64,000 nucleotides of DNA from JADJPF01 sp964492845 (GCA_964492845.1 CAZBMZ010000007.1:124001-188000), one strand, 5' to 3'. Positions 17,304 through 26,993 are shown, numbered from the stretch's first letter. Translations and numbers: made by a program. Notes: generated by a model not told the origin, from the sequence alone.

Positions 17304-18620
17304 TTAGTCATAATATTCTAAGCCAAGATGAGTAATTAATTCTTCGCCCTTTAAGTGTCGAAGAGTATTTTTTAACTTCATCAACTGGATAAACAAATCA
17401 TGTTCAGGATAAAGTTGTGGGGCAGTCATTGGACTCTTGAAATAGAAACTTAACCATTCTTGAATACCACGCATTCCACAACGTTGGGCTAAATCCATAA
17501 ATAGAGCTAAATCTAGAACAATTGGAGCAGCTAAAATAGAATCACGACATAAGAAATTAATCTTGATTTGCATTGGATAGCCAAGCCAACCAAAGATGTC
17601 AATGTTGTCCCAACCCTCTTTGTTATCACCGCGAGGAGGATAATAATTAATTCTAACTAAGTGGGAAAAATCTCCATAAAGTTCAGGGTAAATTTCTGGC
17701 TGTAAAATATATTCTAAAACAGAAAGTTTAGATTCTTCTTTAGTCTTAAATGATTCTGGGTCGTCTAAAACTTCACCATCACGGTTGCCTAAAATATTAG
17801 TTGAATACCAACCATGTAAGCCTAACATACGGCTTTTTAGACCTGGAGCAAGCAAGGTTTTCATAAAGGTTTGGCCGGTCTTAAAGTCTTTTCCGCAAAG
17901 AGGGACAGACATTTCTTGTGCAAGTTGAGTTAGGGCTGGAACATCAACTGTTAAATTTGGCGCACCATTGGCAAAAGGTACACGAGATTTTATTGCAGCA
18001 TAGGCATAGATCATTGAAGGAGCTATATCAGGATGATTTTCTTCTAAAGCTTTTTCAAATACTTCAATGTTTTCATGGACTGGGCTAGACTTCATAAAAA
18101 TTTCTGTTGAAGCACACCAAACCATTACTAAACGAGAGCAATCATTTTTTACACTAAACTCTTTAATATCATTAATTAACTGTTCTGCTAAATCTCGTTT
18201 ATTTTTACCTTGTTTAATGTTTGTTCCATTAAGTCTTTTTACATAATGTTGGTCAAATACGGCTGCCATTGGACGAATTTTTTCAAGTTGTGGGCGAAGT
18301 GTTTCAAGCATGCTTTTTTCTAGCACTCCACAATGTAGCGCAGCTTCATAACAATTATCTTCAAATAGATCCCACGCGCCAAAAACCAAGTCATCTAGGT
18401 TAGCTAAAGGGACAAATTCTTTAATTTTTGGGGAACGTCCATCGGTTCTTTTGCCTAAGCGGATAGTTCCCATTTCTGCAAGACTGCCAATAGGTTGCGC
18501 CATTTTACGGCGAATAGCTTCAACGCCAGCAATAAAAGTAGTGCTTACAGCACCCATTCCAACCAATAACACCCCTAGTTTTCCTTTTGCCTCATCAATA
18601 TGAGTTCCTTTTGCAATCAT
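17304..18620 (-). CDS. myo-Inositol-1-phosphate synthase
   Basis: Converts glucose-6-phosphate to inositol-1-phosphate with NAD, feeding inositol phospholipids or osmolytes. The N-terminus has a dinucleotide-binding GVLLVGMGAVSTTF, and the mid region has the family pattern 'STNILGNRDGEVLDDP' followed by the KTKEESKLS lysines expected at the active site. Length (438) is normal for the bacterial/archaeal form. A GGAG RBS is in place. It heads a minus-strand run with the cysteine-cluster gene. Confidence 0.92.
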   Translation of the reverse strand: MIAKGTHIDEAKGKLGVLLVGMGAVSTTFIAGVEAIRRKMAQPIGSLAEMGTIRLGKRTDGRSPKIKEFVPLANLDDLVFGAWDLFEDNCYEAALHCGVLEKSMLETLRPQLEKIRPMAAVFDQHYVKRLNGTNIKQGKNKRDLAEQLINDIKEFSVKNDCSRLVMVWCASTEIFMKSSPVHENIEVFEKALEENHPDIAPSMIYAYAAIKSRVPFANGAPNLTVDVPALTQLAQEMSVPLCGKDFKTGQTFMKTLLAPGLKSRMLGLHGWYSTNILGNRDGEVLDDPESFKTKEESKLSVLEYILQPEIYPELYGDFSHLVRINYYPPRGDNKEGWDNIDIFGWLGYPMQIKINFLCRDSILAAPIVLDLALFMDLAQRCGMRGIQEWLSFYFKSPMTAPQLYPEHDLFIQLMKLKNTLRHLKGEELITHLGLEYYD

Positions 18621-18983
18621 TTTTAATACTCCTACTTTAAATGTATGACTAGATAGAAAAGTGCCTTTCTAGCAAGTTGGCAAGCTTACATCAAATAAAT
18701 AATGCTGTATATCGCTAGCTTGCTAAAAGTTAGCGACATGTTGCGATCTGCCTTTTATGCCAGTTTTGGCAGAGTTGACAAAACTGACAACTATAAAAAG
18801 CGTCACTTTTGGCGGAAAGCATTAAAATTTTAAGAATTTAGAGAATTGTTATTGTTTGTAACTAATTAATTTATAAGAGGTTAACTAGAACAAAAAATAT
18901 AAGATTTCCTTTGGAATAGCACTTGATATTAGCAAAGGCACAACAAAATTAAATCAAATATAAATAAAAGCGAGGAAACAACA
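18621..18983. other. Divergent intergenic region (inositol-P synthase / PEGA protein)
   Basis: 363 bases holding both divergent promoters. There is a TGCCA/TGGCA hairpin (18758-18771) and an imperfect palindrome around GTTGACAAAACTGACAAC (18774-18791), which may be an operator. I see no ORF or RNA gene. Confidence 0.4.
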
Positions 18984-19820
18984 ATGAAAAACATTAACAC
19001 TCTATTAACCGTTTTAGCAACAACCCTAATAACCCTATTCTTTACCGCTGCAACCGCCTTTGGACAAGGCATCAAGCTAGAAGAAGGCACACAGATTAGA
19101 TTAAAACTTTTGCAAGACATTAGTTCTGCAACCTCCCAAGTTGGTCAAACTGTTAGCTTTGAAGTTCTTGACCCTATCAAAATAGACGGTGTAACCGTTA
19201 TTACAGAGGGCGCACAAGCCCTTGGAACCATCACTCAAGCCCAACCCAAAAGGAGCTTAGGACGAGGTGGAAAACTTGATTTTAGACTTGAATATGTTAA
19301 AGCTGTAGATGGTACAAAAATTCCTATCCGCGCAACTTCTGTTAATCAAGGTGGTGGTAAAGGTGTTGCAACAGGTGTTGCAGTAGGAGTTTCCGCTGTC
19401 GTATTCTTCCCAGCCGCACCAGCATTCTTACTTATCAAAGGCAAAGACATCACCGTCCCTAGAGGCCAACACCTAGACGCTTTCATTGATGGAACAAGAA
19501 GTATCGACATCCCACAAAATACAAGTTTTCCTGGTTCTTTTTCTGGTAGTCCCACAGCTTACAATACCTCTGCTGGTGCTAATTCTGGAAAGATTTGCTT
19601 TGTAAATGTAATTTCTGAAAAAGGTGGAGATATTGAAGTAAATGGAGTTTTCTTTGGCAACGCACCGGCAACAGTTCAACTTCCTGCTGGTACACATACA
19701 ATTACTGTAAAACGTGCTGGTTATGCTGCTTGGGTTCGTACAATAACAGTTGTTCCCGGCAATGTTACCTTAAGAGTTGAATTTGAAGGCATTTTAGTCA
19801 AAACATCCCGACGTAGATAA
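18984..19820 (+). CDS. Exported PEGA-domain protein
   Basis: A signal peptide (residues 1-28, ending AFGQG) is followed by a domain starting 'EGTQIRLKLLQDISSATSQVGQTVSFEV', similar to the barrel-like modules that precede PEGA domains in Acidobacteriota proteins. A Gly/Ala-rich hydrophobic stretch (about 125-152) could be a membrane hairpin. The C-terminus (about 208-270) is a PEGA domain: 'GGDIEVNGVFFGNAPATVQLPAG' and 'VKRAGYAAW'. PEGA domains are thought to bind cell-surface polysaccharide. GAGGA sits before the ATG and a terminator follows. Confidence 0.75.
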   Translation: MKNINTLLTVLATTLITLFFTAATAFGQGIKLEEGTQIRLKLLQDISSATSQVGQTVSFEVLDPIKIDGVTVITEGAQALGTITQAQPKRSLGRGGKLDFRLEYVKAVDGTKIPIRATSVNQGGGKGVATGVAVGVSAVVFFPAAPAFLLIKGKDITVPRGQHLDAFIDGTRSIDIPQNTSFPGSFSGSPTAYNTSAGANSGKICFVNVISEKGGDIEVNGVFFGNAPATVQLPAGTHTITVKRAGYAAWVRTITVVPGNVTLRVEFEGILVKTSRRR

Positions 19821-19880
19821 GTAATCTCCTAGATAATTTAAGAGAACTAAAAAGTCCTCAATAATAAAATGCTAATTGTA

Positions 19881-19912
19881 GCGGTCTATCAAAAAAATAG
19901 ACCGCTTTTTTT
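19881..19912 (+). terminator. Intrinsic terminator after the PEGA gene
   Basis: A perfect 9-bp stem GCGGTCTAT / ATAGACCGC with a 7-nt loop is followed by seven Ts, about 60 bases after the stop codon. A textbook rho-independent terminator. Confidence 0.92.
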
Positions 19913-20406
19913 ATTTTAAATAAGAATTCAAAAAAGTTATTAAAAAGTTATTCAAAATTAATTAAAAAATTATTAATTTTCTCGATCTACCATTATTAAC
20001 CTAAACACTTTTCTTTATATATAAATATATATATATTTTTGCTTTGATTTTTAGCATATTTTAAATATTTTTTTGAAACAATTGCTACTATAAAAACTAT
20101 TTCAAAATTCTAATTGATTTTTAACTTATTATGTAGACTAATAATTATTAATGCTTTATAGTTGCTGAACTATTTTCACAAAATAAGTTTAGATAAATCG
20201 TTACAACTTCTAAACAATCTTGTTTTCTCAATTTGAAAAAAATACTTTTCGTTAAAACGTTAACTCTTAAAATTCACATCAATAACCCTAGTTAATTATA
20301 ATTAAGGATTATGCACTACATAACTGCTACTGTATCTACAGTTATATCCCTAACGATTTTTACGTTATAGTAAAATAACCAAAACTTTATAGGAGACCAT
20401 ATAACC
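19913..20406. other. Very AT-rich leader region of the collagen-like gene
   Basis: About 490 bases without a gene. It has an alternating AT run at 20015-20035 and two small leader hairpins close to the gene: ATAACTG/CAGTTAT (20320-20345) and TAACG/CGTTA (20351-20367). The AT tract may be an intrinsically curved or easily melted promoter region. GGAG at 20392-20395 is the RBS of the next gene. Confidence 0.4.
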
Positions 20407-22056
20407 ATGCAGAAACTGAAAATAACTTTCTATTTTTTATTAAGTTTCTTGATATGTATTAACTTCTTGCCCCTCAAAGAAATACATGCTCAAACTAGTG
20501 GTATTGTGCTAGATTTGAGAATGGAACCAAGTATTATCCAAACTTCGACAACATCTAACGTTATTGTTGCTTTAAGCAATATAGGTTCAACTAACATAAT
20601 TGCGACAGGCGACAGTTTTTCAATAAATTTTAATAGTCTTTTTGGAACAATAAATTCTGCTAACCCACAAGTTTTTGTTAGTCCAACTTCACCTTCTGGG
20701 TTTACTTCTAATCTATTTATTGTTAATGGCCCAACATCTCGAACAAATGAAGTTAGGCTTACTTATGTTGGTAATAGTAGAAATTTTGTTTCAGGAGATA
20801 CTATTTTTATTCAAGTAAACCTCACTACTGGTGTTAGTGCAGGTCAGGGAGTTGCTTTAGTTAATCTTACTTCATTCTCAATGCCTATAAGTGCTAGGTA
20901 TAGTTTGACAGGCGACAGTGTAGCAGTTCCTATTGTTAGTTTTATTACTAATCCAGGAGCAACAGGAGCAACAGGAGCGCAAGGACTACAAGGAGTAATG
21001 GGAGCAACAGGAGCAACAGGAGCGCAGGGATTACAAGGGGCAACGGGAGCAACGGGAGCAACAGGCGCACAAGGGCTACAAGGAATACAAGGGCTACAAG
21101 GGCTACAAGGGCTACAAGGGCTACAAGGAATACAAGGAATACAAGGTCTACGAGGAGCAACAGGAGCAACAGGAGCAAATGGAGTGGCTTTACCTTTTAG
21201 TGGCAGTGTTGCTATAGCTGGCTTTGTATCGGCTTTTCAAGTGGAGAATATCGAAGAGGATAGCAACCCAACTGTTGGTATTAGAGGTCGTGTTGTTGGA
21301 TCTAGTTCTCAAGGTGCTGGAGTGTTTGGTATTGGTTCTAGAACAACACCATTCCTCCCTGGTGGGGGTAGTGCAGGTGTTGCTGGTTTAGGAGGCTTAG
21401 ATGATAATGGTACAGCAGGTGCTGGAGTATTAGGTATTGCAGGTGGTGCAAAAGGAACAGGTGTAATGGGGACTGATAATGGCCTTACAGGTGCTTTTGC
21501 AGGTCGTTTTACAGGTAATGTTTCTGTTACTGGTGCGCTTTCAAAAGGAAGTGGAACATTTAAGATAGATCATCCACTAGATCCAGAAAATAAGTATCTA
21601 TATCACTCATTTGTAGAATCACCTGATATGATGAATATCTATAATGGTAATGCGATTTTAGATGAAAATGGTGAAGCTTGGGTAACAATGCCTGAGTGGT
21701 TTAATGCATTAAATAAAGATTTTCGTTATCAATTGACTGCTGTAGGTAAGCCTTCTCCTACCCTTTATGTTGCAGAAGAAATGAAGATAAACCGTTTCAA
21801 GGTTTCTGGAGGTAATCCTGGTGGTAAAGTATCTTGGATGATTACTGGTGTACGTAAAGACGCTTTTGCTAATGCTCATCGTGTTAAAGTCGAAGTAGAG
21901 AAACCTGCTGAAGAAAAAGGTTATTATCTACATGCAGAGGAACATGGACAACCTTTGGAAAAGAGCTTACAACTTAAGGATCCAAAAACATTAGAAATGG
22001 TTAAGAAAAATCGAGAAGAAGCTACTAAACTAAAACCAACCGCTAATCAAGAGTAA
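20407..22056 (+). CDS. Secreted collagen-like repeat protein
   Basis: A signal peptide (residues 1-28, ending IHAQ) precedes a beta-rich N-terminal domain (about 30-180) of the type found in cohesin/BACON-like surface proteins. Residues 184-261 are about 26 uninterrupted Gly-X-Y triplets (GAT, GAQ, GLQ, GIQ), which should form a collagen-like triple helix. Next comes a Gly-rich segment built on 'GVxGxG' repeats. The C-terminus has the widespread module 'FKIDHPLDPENKYLYHSFVESP', seen in surface and tail-fibre-like proteins. It is likely a trimeric, exported stalk. A terminator follows. Confidence 0.85.
   Translation: MQKLKITFYFLLSFLICINFLPLKEIHAQTSGIVLDLRMEPSIIQTSTTSNVIVALSNIGSTNIIATGDSFSINFNSLFGTINSANPQVFVSPTSPSGFTSNLFIVNGPTSRTNEVRLTYVGNSRNFVSGDTIFIQVNLTTGVSAGQGVALVNLTSFSMPISARYSLTGDSVAVPIVSFITNPGATGATGAQGLQGVMGATGATGAQGLQGATGATGATGAQGLQGIQGLQGLQGLQGLQGIQGIQGLRGATGATGANGVALPFSGSVAIAGFVSAFQVENIEEDSNPTVGIRGRVVGSSSQGAGVFGIGSRTTPFLPGGGSAGVAGLGGLDDNGTAGAGVLGIAGGAKGTGVMGTDNGLTGAFAGRFTGNVSVTGALSKGSGTFKIDHPLDPENKYLYHSFVESPDMMNIYNGNAILDENGEAWVTMPEWFNALNKDFRYQLTAVGKPSPTLYVAEEMKINRFKVSGGNPGGKVSWMITGVRKDAFANAHRVKVEVEKPAEEKGYYLHAEEHGQPLEKSLQLKDPKTLEMVKKNREEATKLKPTANQE
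20956..21183 (+). repeat. In-frame 9-bp tandem repeats coding for Gly-X-Y
   Basis: DNA units such as GGAGCAACA, and four consecutive exact copies of GGGCTACAA-type units (about 21070-21125), encode the collagen-like segment. The unit is a multiple of three, so slippage would change stalk length without breaking the frame. Confidence 0.85.
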
Positions 22057-22085
22057 TTTTTAATAAAACTCTTACAAGTAAAATT

Positions 22086-22120
22086 AAAAAGCCACTAGAT
22101 TTAATCCTAGTGGCTTTTTT
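22086..22120. terminator. Bidirectional terminator between convergent genes
   Basis: GCCACTAG (22091-22098) pairs with CTAGTGGC (22107-22114) around an 8-nt loop. A-run 22086-22090 and T-run 22115-22120 give a U tail on both strands, serving the collagen-like gene and the convergent minus gene. Confidence 0.88.
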
Positions 22121-22147
22121 GTGTTTAAGTTAATGATTCTAAATAAT

Positions 22148-23233
22148 TTAGTTTTGATCAGGCTTTTGACGGCGCATCTTCATAACTTCAATATTTGGGT
22201 TAATTTCATATTTTTCAACTTGATAAGTAGCTTTTAGTTCACCATTGACAAATCTAGCAATACTATGTGGTAAAAGTACGCCGTCAACTAAACGATGATC
22301 AGAAAATCTTAAGCTAATTTCTTCTGCTGGAGCGTTGTTTTGAGCTTGAGCTAATTTTTCTATCTCTGCTTTATCAATTTTTCCACCAGCATTTTTATCA
22401 ACGTGTAAGAAAATAGCTTGGTGGGTATTGCGATAGTTAAGACCTATAGGAAGATAGGTAGCTTTATCTAAAAGTAATGTTCCAGAAAAGCCAATTTTAT
22501 CTTTAACACTAACTGCAAAAGCAGTTCCGTTTTCAGCTTCACCAACATAGCTAAATTCCAGTGGGGCAGGGGAGTTTAACAAAAGACCTATCATCGTATG
22601 AGCTAAGTCAAAAGGTTGTCTAAAGGCATGTCCGCCGCCTTCACCATTTACTTCAGCATGGATAATTACATTTCGTCTTTCTATTTTTGCATCAGCAGGA
22701 GCATCTCCACTATGTTCTTTAGTAATTACAATCATTTGTTTGCCGGGTGTAATTTCTTTAGTGTCACCATCTTTGGTCTTAAAAATCATTACTTTAGGAG
22801 CATCACCTTCAATTACTTGAGCATTACCTGACTGATCTTTGAAAACAATAGTCTTGTCGCCATCAATTTTATGGGTTTGACCTTTATCATCAGTAAATAT
22901 TCTTACTTTGTGTGGGGCGTTAGGATCACCATCTTTTGAAATATGAATATTGAATTCTTCATCTACTACACCTGGCGCACCAGCTAAAGCACGACCAGCA
23001 AACATTAATTTAATTTTTTCTACTTTAGTTGGATCTTGACCAATGGATTTTGCTTCTAAGCCTAAACCTTTTACTTCGTTAAGTCTGGTTTCTCCGCCTA
23101 TAGCTTGTTTAGCAAGTGTAATTAATTCTTGGCCTCTAACAGGATCATTGCTAGATTGTGCAATTCCTACAACATTAAAGATTACTGTAAATATTAATCC
23201 CAAAATTAACCAATTGATTGAACGTCGTTTCAT
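22148..23233 (-). CDS. Exported protein of unknown function with an EF-hand-like loop
   Basis: The start is placed at the internal Met (MKRRSINWLIL) because GGAGG sits eight bases before it, and it begins a proper signal peptide ending GIAQS. Upstream in-frame codons have no RBS. The mature protein is about 335 residues with beta-rich, lipoprotein-carrier-like character ('LLNSPAPLEFSYVGEAENGTAFAVSVKD', LolA/LPP20-like at a guess). Residues 279-294 read DKNAGGKIDKAEIEKL, an EF-hand-like calcium loop. Function unknown. It is convergent with the collagen-like gene and divergent from the sensor kinase. Confidence 0.65.
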   Translation of the reverse strand: MKRRSINWLILGLIFTVIFNVVGIAQSSNDPVRGQELITLAKQAIGGETRLNEVKGLGLEAKSIGQDPTKVEKIKLMFAGRALAGAPGVVDEEFNIHISKDGDPNAPHKVRIFTDDKGQTHKIDGDKTIVFKDQSGNAQVIEGDAPKVMIFKTKDGDTKEITPGKQMIVITKEHSGDAPADAKIERRNVIIHAEVNGEGGGHAFRQPFDLAHTMIGLLLNSPAPLEFSYVGEAENGTAFAVSVKDKIGFSGTLLLDKATYLPIGLNYRNTHQAIFLHVDKNAGGKIDKAEIEKLAQAQNNAPAEEISLRFSDHRLVDGVLLPHSIARFVNGELKATYQVEKYEINPNIEVMKMRRQKPDQN

Positions 23234-23397
23234 TTTTATATCCTCCAAAATTTCTAAAAGTTTGTGTTTTGCTACGATGTGGATAATAAACAAAAATTAA
23301 AAGGCTGTGGTTAAGAAATGGCTAAGGAATTGTTAAGAATGTAAAATCTTTAGCTAACGGCTTTTTCTCGCTTTTTCTAGTGCTATAATTTTCAACT

Positions 23398-25452
23398 ATG
23401 AAAACACTAAGTTCAAAAACACATTTAATCTTTGTTTTACTTTTGCTAGTGCTACTGCCGTCCCTGGCTATATTGCAATACCAATGGTTAGGCCAAGTTA
23501 GTAGTGCTGAACGAGAAAGAATGCTTTCTGGCTTACGTACAGCCGCTAGTAATTTTACAACGGACTTTGACCGGGAAATAACACATATTTTCTTTAATTT
23601 TCAAACCCTTGAGCATACAGAACATACAGAACATACAGAAATAGAGGTAGCGGACTCAGGGCAAAGTTATTTACAGGCTTATCAAAAATGGCAGACTAAC
23701 ACACGACATCCACAACTAATTAAAGATTTATATATTGTTAATTTGAGTGAATCAAAGCAGGATTTATTAAAATTTACTCCTGAAACTAGTAGTTTTCAAA
23801 TTGCTGACTGGCCCGAAGAACTAACAAGCTTAAAAAGTTCATGGAAAGAAGAGTCTAAAATAGAAAATATTGGGCATGATAATTTTATAAAATTCTCTAG
23901 CAACCACCCAATAATTGCTAAAACCCCAGCTATTGTCATTAACCGCACCCATCATTTACTACCAAGAATTAAGATGGATGACCCAAAAAGAGATTTTATC
24001 TTAAAGGTAGAGTCCCCCATTAGTTATCTAGTTGTTTTACTAGATCTTAAATATATCCAGCAGCAATGGCTTCCAAAACTTATAAACCAATATTTTGCAA
24101 CTAATAACCAGCTAGATTATTATGTAGCGATAGTAAACAAAGAAAATAACAATCAGCTAATTTATCAATCCAGCCAGCAATTTAAGCTTGAGCAGCTAGC
24201 AACTAGCGATATTGCTATGAGCTTTTTTTCTTTAAGACCTGAAGAGATAGAAAAATTTCTGCCTGTTGTTAAGCGTATAAATAGCCAGGATGACCAAAAT
24301 AATAAGATTAATATAAGAGTTGAAGCAGAAAATAAGGAAAATAAAGAAAATAAAGAATCTGTTAGAGCAAGTATTTTTCAAACAGAAAGTACAGAAATCA
24401 AAAAAAATGGTCAAAAAATAAATCAAGAAATCAAGCAAGCTACAATTAGCATAGTTAGAACAGATAGTTCTGTGTCGATGCCTAGAATGCCAGCGTTAAA
24501 AATGATGAGTTTTACTGCTAAAGGTGAAAATACAAACACTTGGCAATTAGTTGTTAAACATAATACAGGCTCTTTAGATGTTGCAGTAGCCAATCTTAGA
24601 CAACGAAATGTAGCCATTAGCTTTAGCATATTGCTCTTATTAGCTGTTAGTATGGTGATGATTTTGATTTCTAGCCAACGCGCTCAAAACTTGGCTAAAC
24701 AGCAATTAGAATTTGTTGCAGGTGTTTCTCATGAACTTCGCACACCTCTAGCGGTTATTTGCTCGGCTGGAGAAAACCTGGCTGATGGTGTAGTAGGTAA
24801 CTCTAATCAAGTAAAACGCTATGGTGGTTTAATTCGTGATGAAGGCCGACGTTTAACCGATATGGTAGAGCAAATACTAGAATTTGCTGGCTGGCAATCT
24901 CACCGCCGTAACTATCAACTGCAACCAACTCAAAGCGTAGAAGTAATTGAAAATGCAATTATTTCTTGCAAATCATTAATTGCTGATAGTGGTGTAGAAA
25001 TAGTAAAAGTTCTTCCATCAGACTTACCCTTAGTTAATGCTGATCCATTAGCTTTACAACGTGCAATTCAAAACTTAATTGCTAATGCAATAAAATATAG
25101 TGGTGAAAGCAAATGGTTAAAAATTGAAGCTAATTTTCATGCAATTGCTAAACAAGTTCAAATAAATGTTATTGATAAAGGCATAGGTATTAGTGCAAAA
25201 GAATTGCCACATATTTTTGAGCCTTTTTATCGTGGTCAAGAAGTAATTGATGCACAAATTCATGGTAGCGGTTTAGGCTTAAGTCTAGTTAAACAAATCG
25301 TTTCCGCTTGTGGTGGAAAAATTGATGTTAGTAGTGTTGTTGGTCAAGGCAGCACTTTTACTTTAAGCCTACCTTTAGCTGATACTAGTCTTAAAACAGC
25401 AAAAGCGACAAATCAAATAAGCGAAATGAAAGAAACAATAGAAAATTTATGA
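23398..25452 (+). CDS. Membrane sensor histidine kinase
   Basis: TM1 (about residues 8-28) and TM2 (about 402-422) enclose a large periplasmic sensor region of about 370 residues with no fold I can name. The kinase core follows directly: H-box VAGVSHELRTP with His445, N-box LIANAIKYSG, G1 DKGIGI, G2 GSGLGLSL. No clear HAMP domain is seen between TM2 and the H-box. The periplasmic part carries two low-complexity repeat tracts (EHT x3 and NKE x3). The stop overlaps the response-regulator ATG by four bases, so they are one operon and probably one pathway. Confidence 0.92.
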   Translation: MKTLSSKTHLIFVLLLLVLLPSLAILQYQWLGQVSSAERERMLSGLRTAASNFTTDFDREITHIFFNFQTLEHTEHTEHTEIEVADSGQSYLQAYQKWQTNTRHPQLIKDLYIVNLSESKQDLLKFTPETSSFQIADWPEELTSLKSSWKEESKIENIGHDNFIKFSSNHPIIAKTPAIVINRTHHLLPRIKMDDPKRDFILKVESPISYLVVLLDLKYIQQQWLPKLINQYFATNNQLDYYVAIVNKENNNQLIYQSSQQFKLEQLATSDIAMSFFSLRPEEIEKFLPVVKRINSQDDQNNKINIRVEAENKENKENKESVRASIFQTESTEIKKNGQKINQEIKQATISIVRTDSSVSMPRMPALKMMSFTAKGENTNTWQLVVKHNTGSLDVAVANLRQRNVAISFSILLLLAVSMVMILISSQRAQNLAKQQLEFVAGVSHELRTPLAVICSAGENLADGVVGNSNQVKRYGGLIRDEGRRLTDMVEQILEFAGWQSHRRNYQLQPTQSVEVIENAIISCKSLIADSGVEIVKVLPSDLPLVNADPLALQRAIQNLIANAIKYSGESKWLKIEANFHAIAKQVQINVIDKGIGISAKELPHIFEPFYRGQEVIDAQIHGSGLGLSLVKQIVSACGGKIDVSSVVGQGSTFTLSLPLADTSLKTAKATNQISEMKETIENL
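23614..23640 (+). repeat. Three exact 9-bp repeats in the kinase sensor domain
   Basis: CATACAGAA is repeated three times without change, encoding His-Thr-Glu units. It is a short in-frame microsatellite that can change length without a frameshift. Confidence 0.8.
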
Positions 25453-26135
25453 GTAAAAGAATTTTGCTAGTAGAAGATGAACTTGGTTTAGTGCTGACAT
25501 TAACTGATCGGCTAGTAAGTGAAGGCTATCAGGTAGAAGATGCTAGGGATGGAGATGCAGGATTTAAGCGGGCTACAAGTGAAAACTTTGATTTAATCAT
25601 CCTAGATGTTATGTTACCTCGCAAAAACGGTTTTGATGTATGTCGAGACTTGCGCCAACAAGGAATCACTATTCCAATAATTATGTTAACAGCACGAGGA
25701 CAGGTTGTAGATAAAGTTGTAGGGCTAAAATTAGGAGCAGACGACTATGTTACTAAGCCATTTGAAATGATGGAATTACTTGCACGAATTGAAGCTTTAC
25801 TTAGACGTGCGCCAACTACCGAAGCACCTTCATCAGAAATTTATCAATTTGGCACAGTGCGTGTAGATTTTCGCAGTGCTGAAGTTAGCAAAGATGGTCA
25901 AGTTCTAGAGCTTTCTGCAAAAGAATTTAAGTTATTAAAACATTTAATTGAACATCGTAACCAAATTCTTTCACGAGATGATTTGTTAGACGAAGTTTGG
26001 GGTTATAACGCAATGCTTTCTACACGAACAGTAGATGTTCATGTTGCTTGGCTTAGACAAAAACTAGAAACCAACGTCCGCCATCCTCAATATATTTTAA
26101 CCGTTCATGGTCTAGGCTATAAATTCATAGGATAA
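25449..26135 (+). CDS. OmpR/PhoB-family response regulator
   Basis: The receiver domain has the acidic pair 'VEDE', phospho-acceptor Asp53 (in LIILDVMLP), the switch Thr in MLTARG and Lys in 'DDYVTKPF'. The C-terminal winged helix (about 130-228) includes 'LSAKEFKLLKHL' and 'RTVDVHVAWLRQKL', typical of DNA-binding OmpR-class regulators. It overlaps the upstream kinase gene by ATGA. Target genes are not shown; the flanking secreted-protein genes are candidates by proximity only. Confidence 0.95.
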   Translation: MSKRILLVEDELGLVLTLTDRLVSEGYQVEDARDGDAGFKRATSENFDLIILDVMLPRKNGFDVCRDLRQQGITIPIIMLTARGQVVDKVVGLKLGADDYVTKPFEMMELLARIEALLRRAPTTEAPSSEIYQFGTVRVDFRSAEVSKDGQVLELSAKEFKLLKHLIEHRNQILSRDDLLDEVWGYNAMLSTRTVDVHVAWLRQKLETNVRHPQYILTVHGLGYKFIG

Positions 26136-26292
26136 AATGCTCTCAAAATCGCTTATCTTTAATATATCCGCATAATTACCCGCTTCTAGTTTTAATTCCC
26201 TATACATTTTAAAAAGTGTCATATTGAAAAATAAATGTTTTGTAGAGCTTGTGTTAAAACATAAATAACAAAATATTTATTGAGGTAAAGAA

Positions 26293-26601
26293 ATGTTGGG
26301 CAAAGATAGGGAAAAAGATAGAGAAAGAAAAATTATAGAAAAACGCTTTTATAAAACTATAATAACAATACCTTCTATAACAACTTCTTTAGCTACTTTG
26401 ATAATAACCTGGGATATATTTTTTAATAATTTTGATCCTGCTCAACAAATGTTTGTTACTCAAGACTACCTACTGAAATTTATCTTTTTACTTATTCTTA
26501 GCGTCCCAATAAATCTAATTCTCATCCTCATAACCTGCTTTGGCTTTATTATTTTTGGTCTTACTCACTGGCCTTCATTTAGTCCTAATTGTGTCAGATA
26601 A
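26293..26601 (+). CDS. Small two-helix membrane protein, unknown
   Basis: 102 residues: a strongly charged N-terminus (KDREKDRERK), then two hydrophobic helices (about 25-45 and 63-88). GAGG is seven bases from the ATG. It is the first of three small membrane genes in a row on the plus strand, spaced 29 and 148 bases. No family recognised. Confidence 0.5.
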   Translation: MLGKDREKDRERKIIEKRFYKTIITIPSITTSLATLIITWDIFFNNFDPAQQMFVTQDYLLKFIFLLILSVPINLILILITCFGFIIFGLTHWPSFSPNCVR

Positions 26602-26630
26602 ATTTTTACAAATAAGGAAGAAAAAAGACT

Positions 26631-26993
26631 ATGAAATTAAAACAAAAGTTTAATTTGATATTTTTTATTTTAGTTGCAATTTTAAGCTCTCCTATAGTAA
26701 TTACGGTTACATCTACTGTAGCAAATTACTTGAATTTTAGAATAGGCTATCAATACTATAGATTTACAAACCTTATTTCTATGTATTTAGCTTTGCTGGT
26801 AATTTTACCTATTAGCGGGATTAGTGCCTTTATTGCTAGTTTGTTTATTAGCCCAAGAGATAAGCAAATGAGCCAAGAAGAATTATCTGCCCGTACAAGA
26901 GTTAGAGTAATGGCTGCTCTTACCCTTGTGCTAGAACCAATATTAATAATTTTTTTCCCAGAGATATTTTTTGCTCTTGGAGGAACTAGATAA
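26631..26993 (+). CDS. Small membrane protein, unknown
   Basis: 120 residues with about three hydrophobic helices (residues 7-32, 48-72 and 95-115) and a charged loop with 'SPRDKQMSQEELSARTRVR' before the last helix. AGGAAG lies before the ATG. The neighbour upstream is a similar small membrane protein. No family recognised. Confidence 0.5.
   Translation: MKLKQKFNLIFFILVAILSSPIVITVTSTVANYLNFRIGYQYYRFTNLISMYLALLVILPISGISAFIASLFISPRDKQMSQEELSARTRVRVMAALTLVLEPILIIFFPEIFFALGGTR

Noticed and set aside
20948..21178. Leucine-rich antisense open frame
   Set aside because: A by-product of the Gly-X-Y repeat DNA read on the other strand; simple repetitive translation (LLLLL, VALVAL).
20956..21183. 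Tandem repeats as a possible CRISPR array
   Set aside because: Units are 9 bp with no spacers, in frame and translated as collagen-like triplets. No cas genes.
23614..23640. Phase-variable on/off switch in the histidine kinase
   Set aside because: The repeat unit is 9 bp, so slippage keeps the frame; only length variation is possible.
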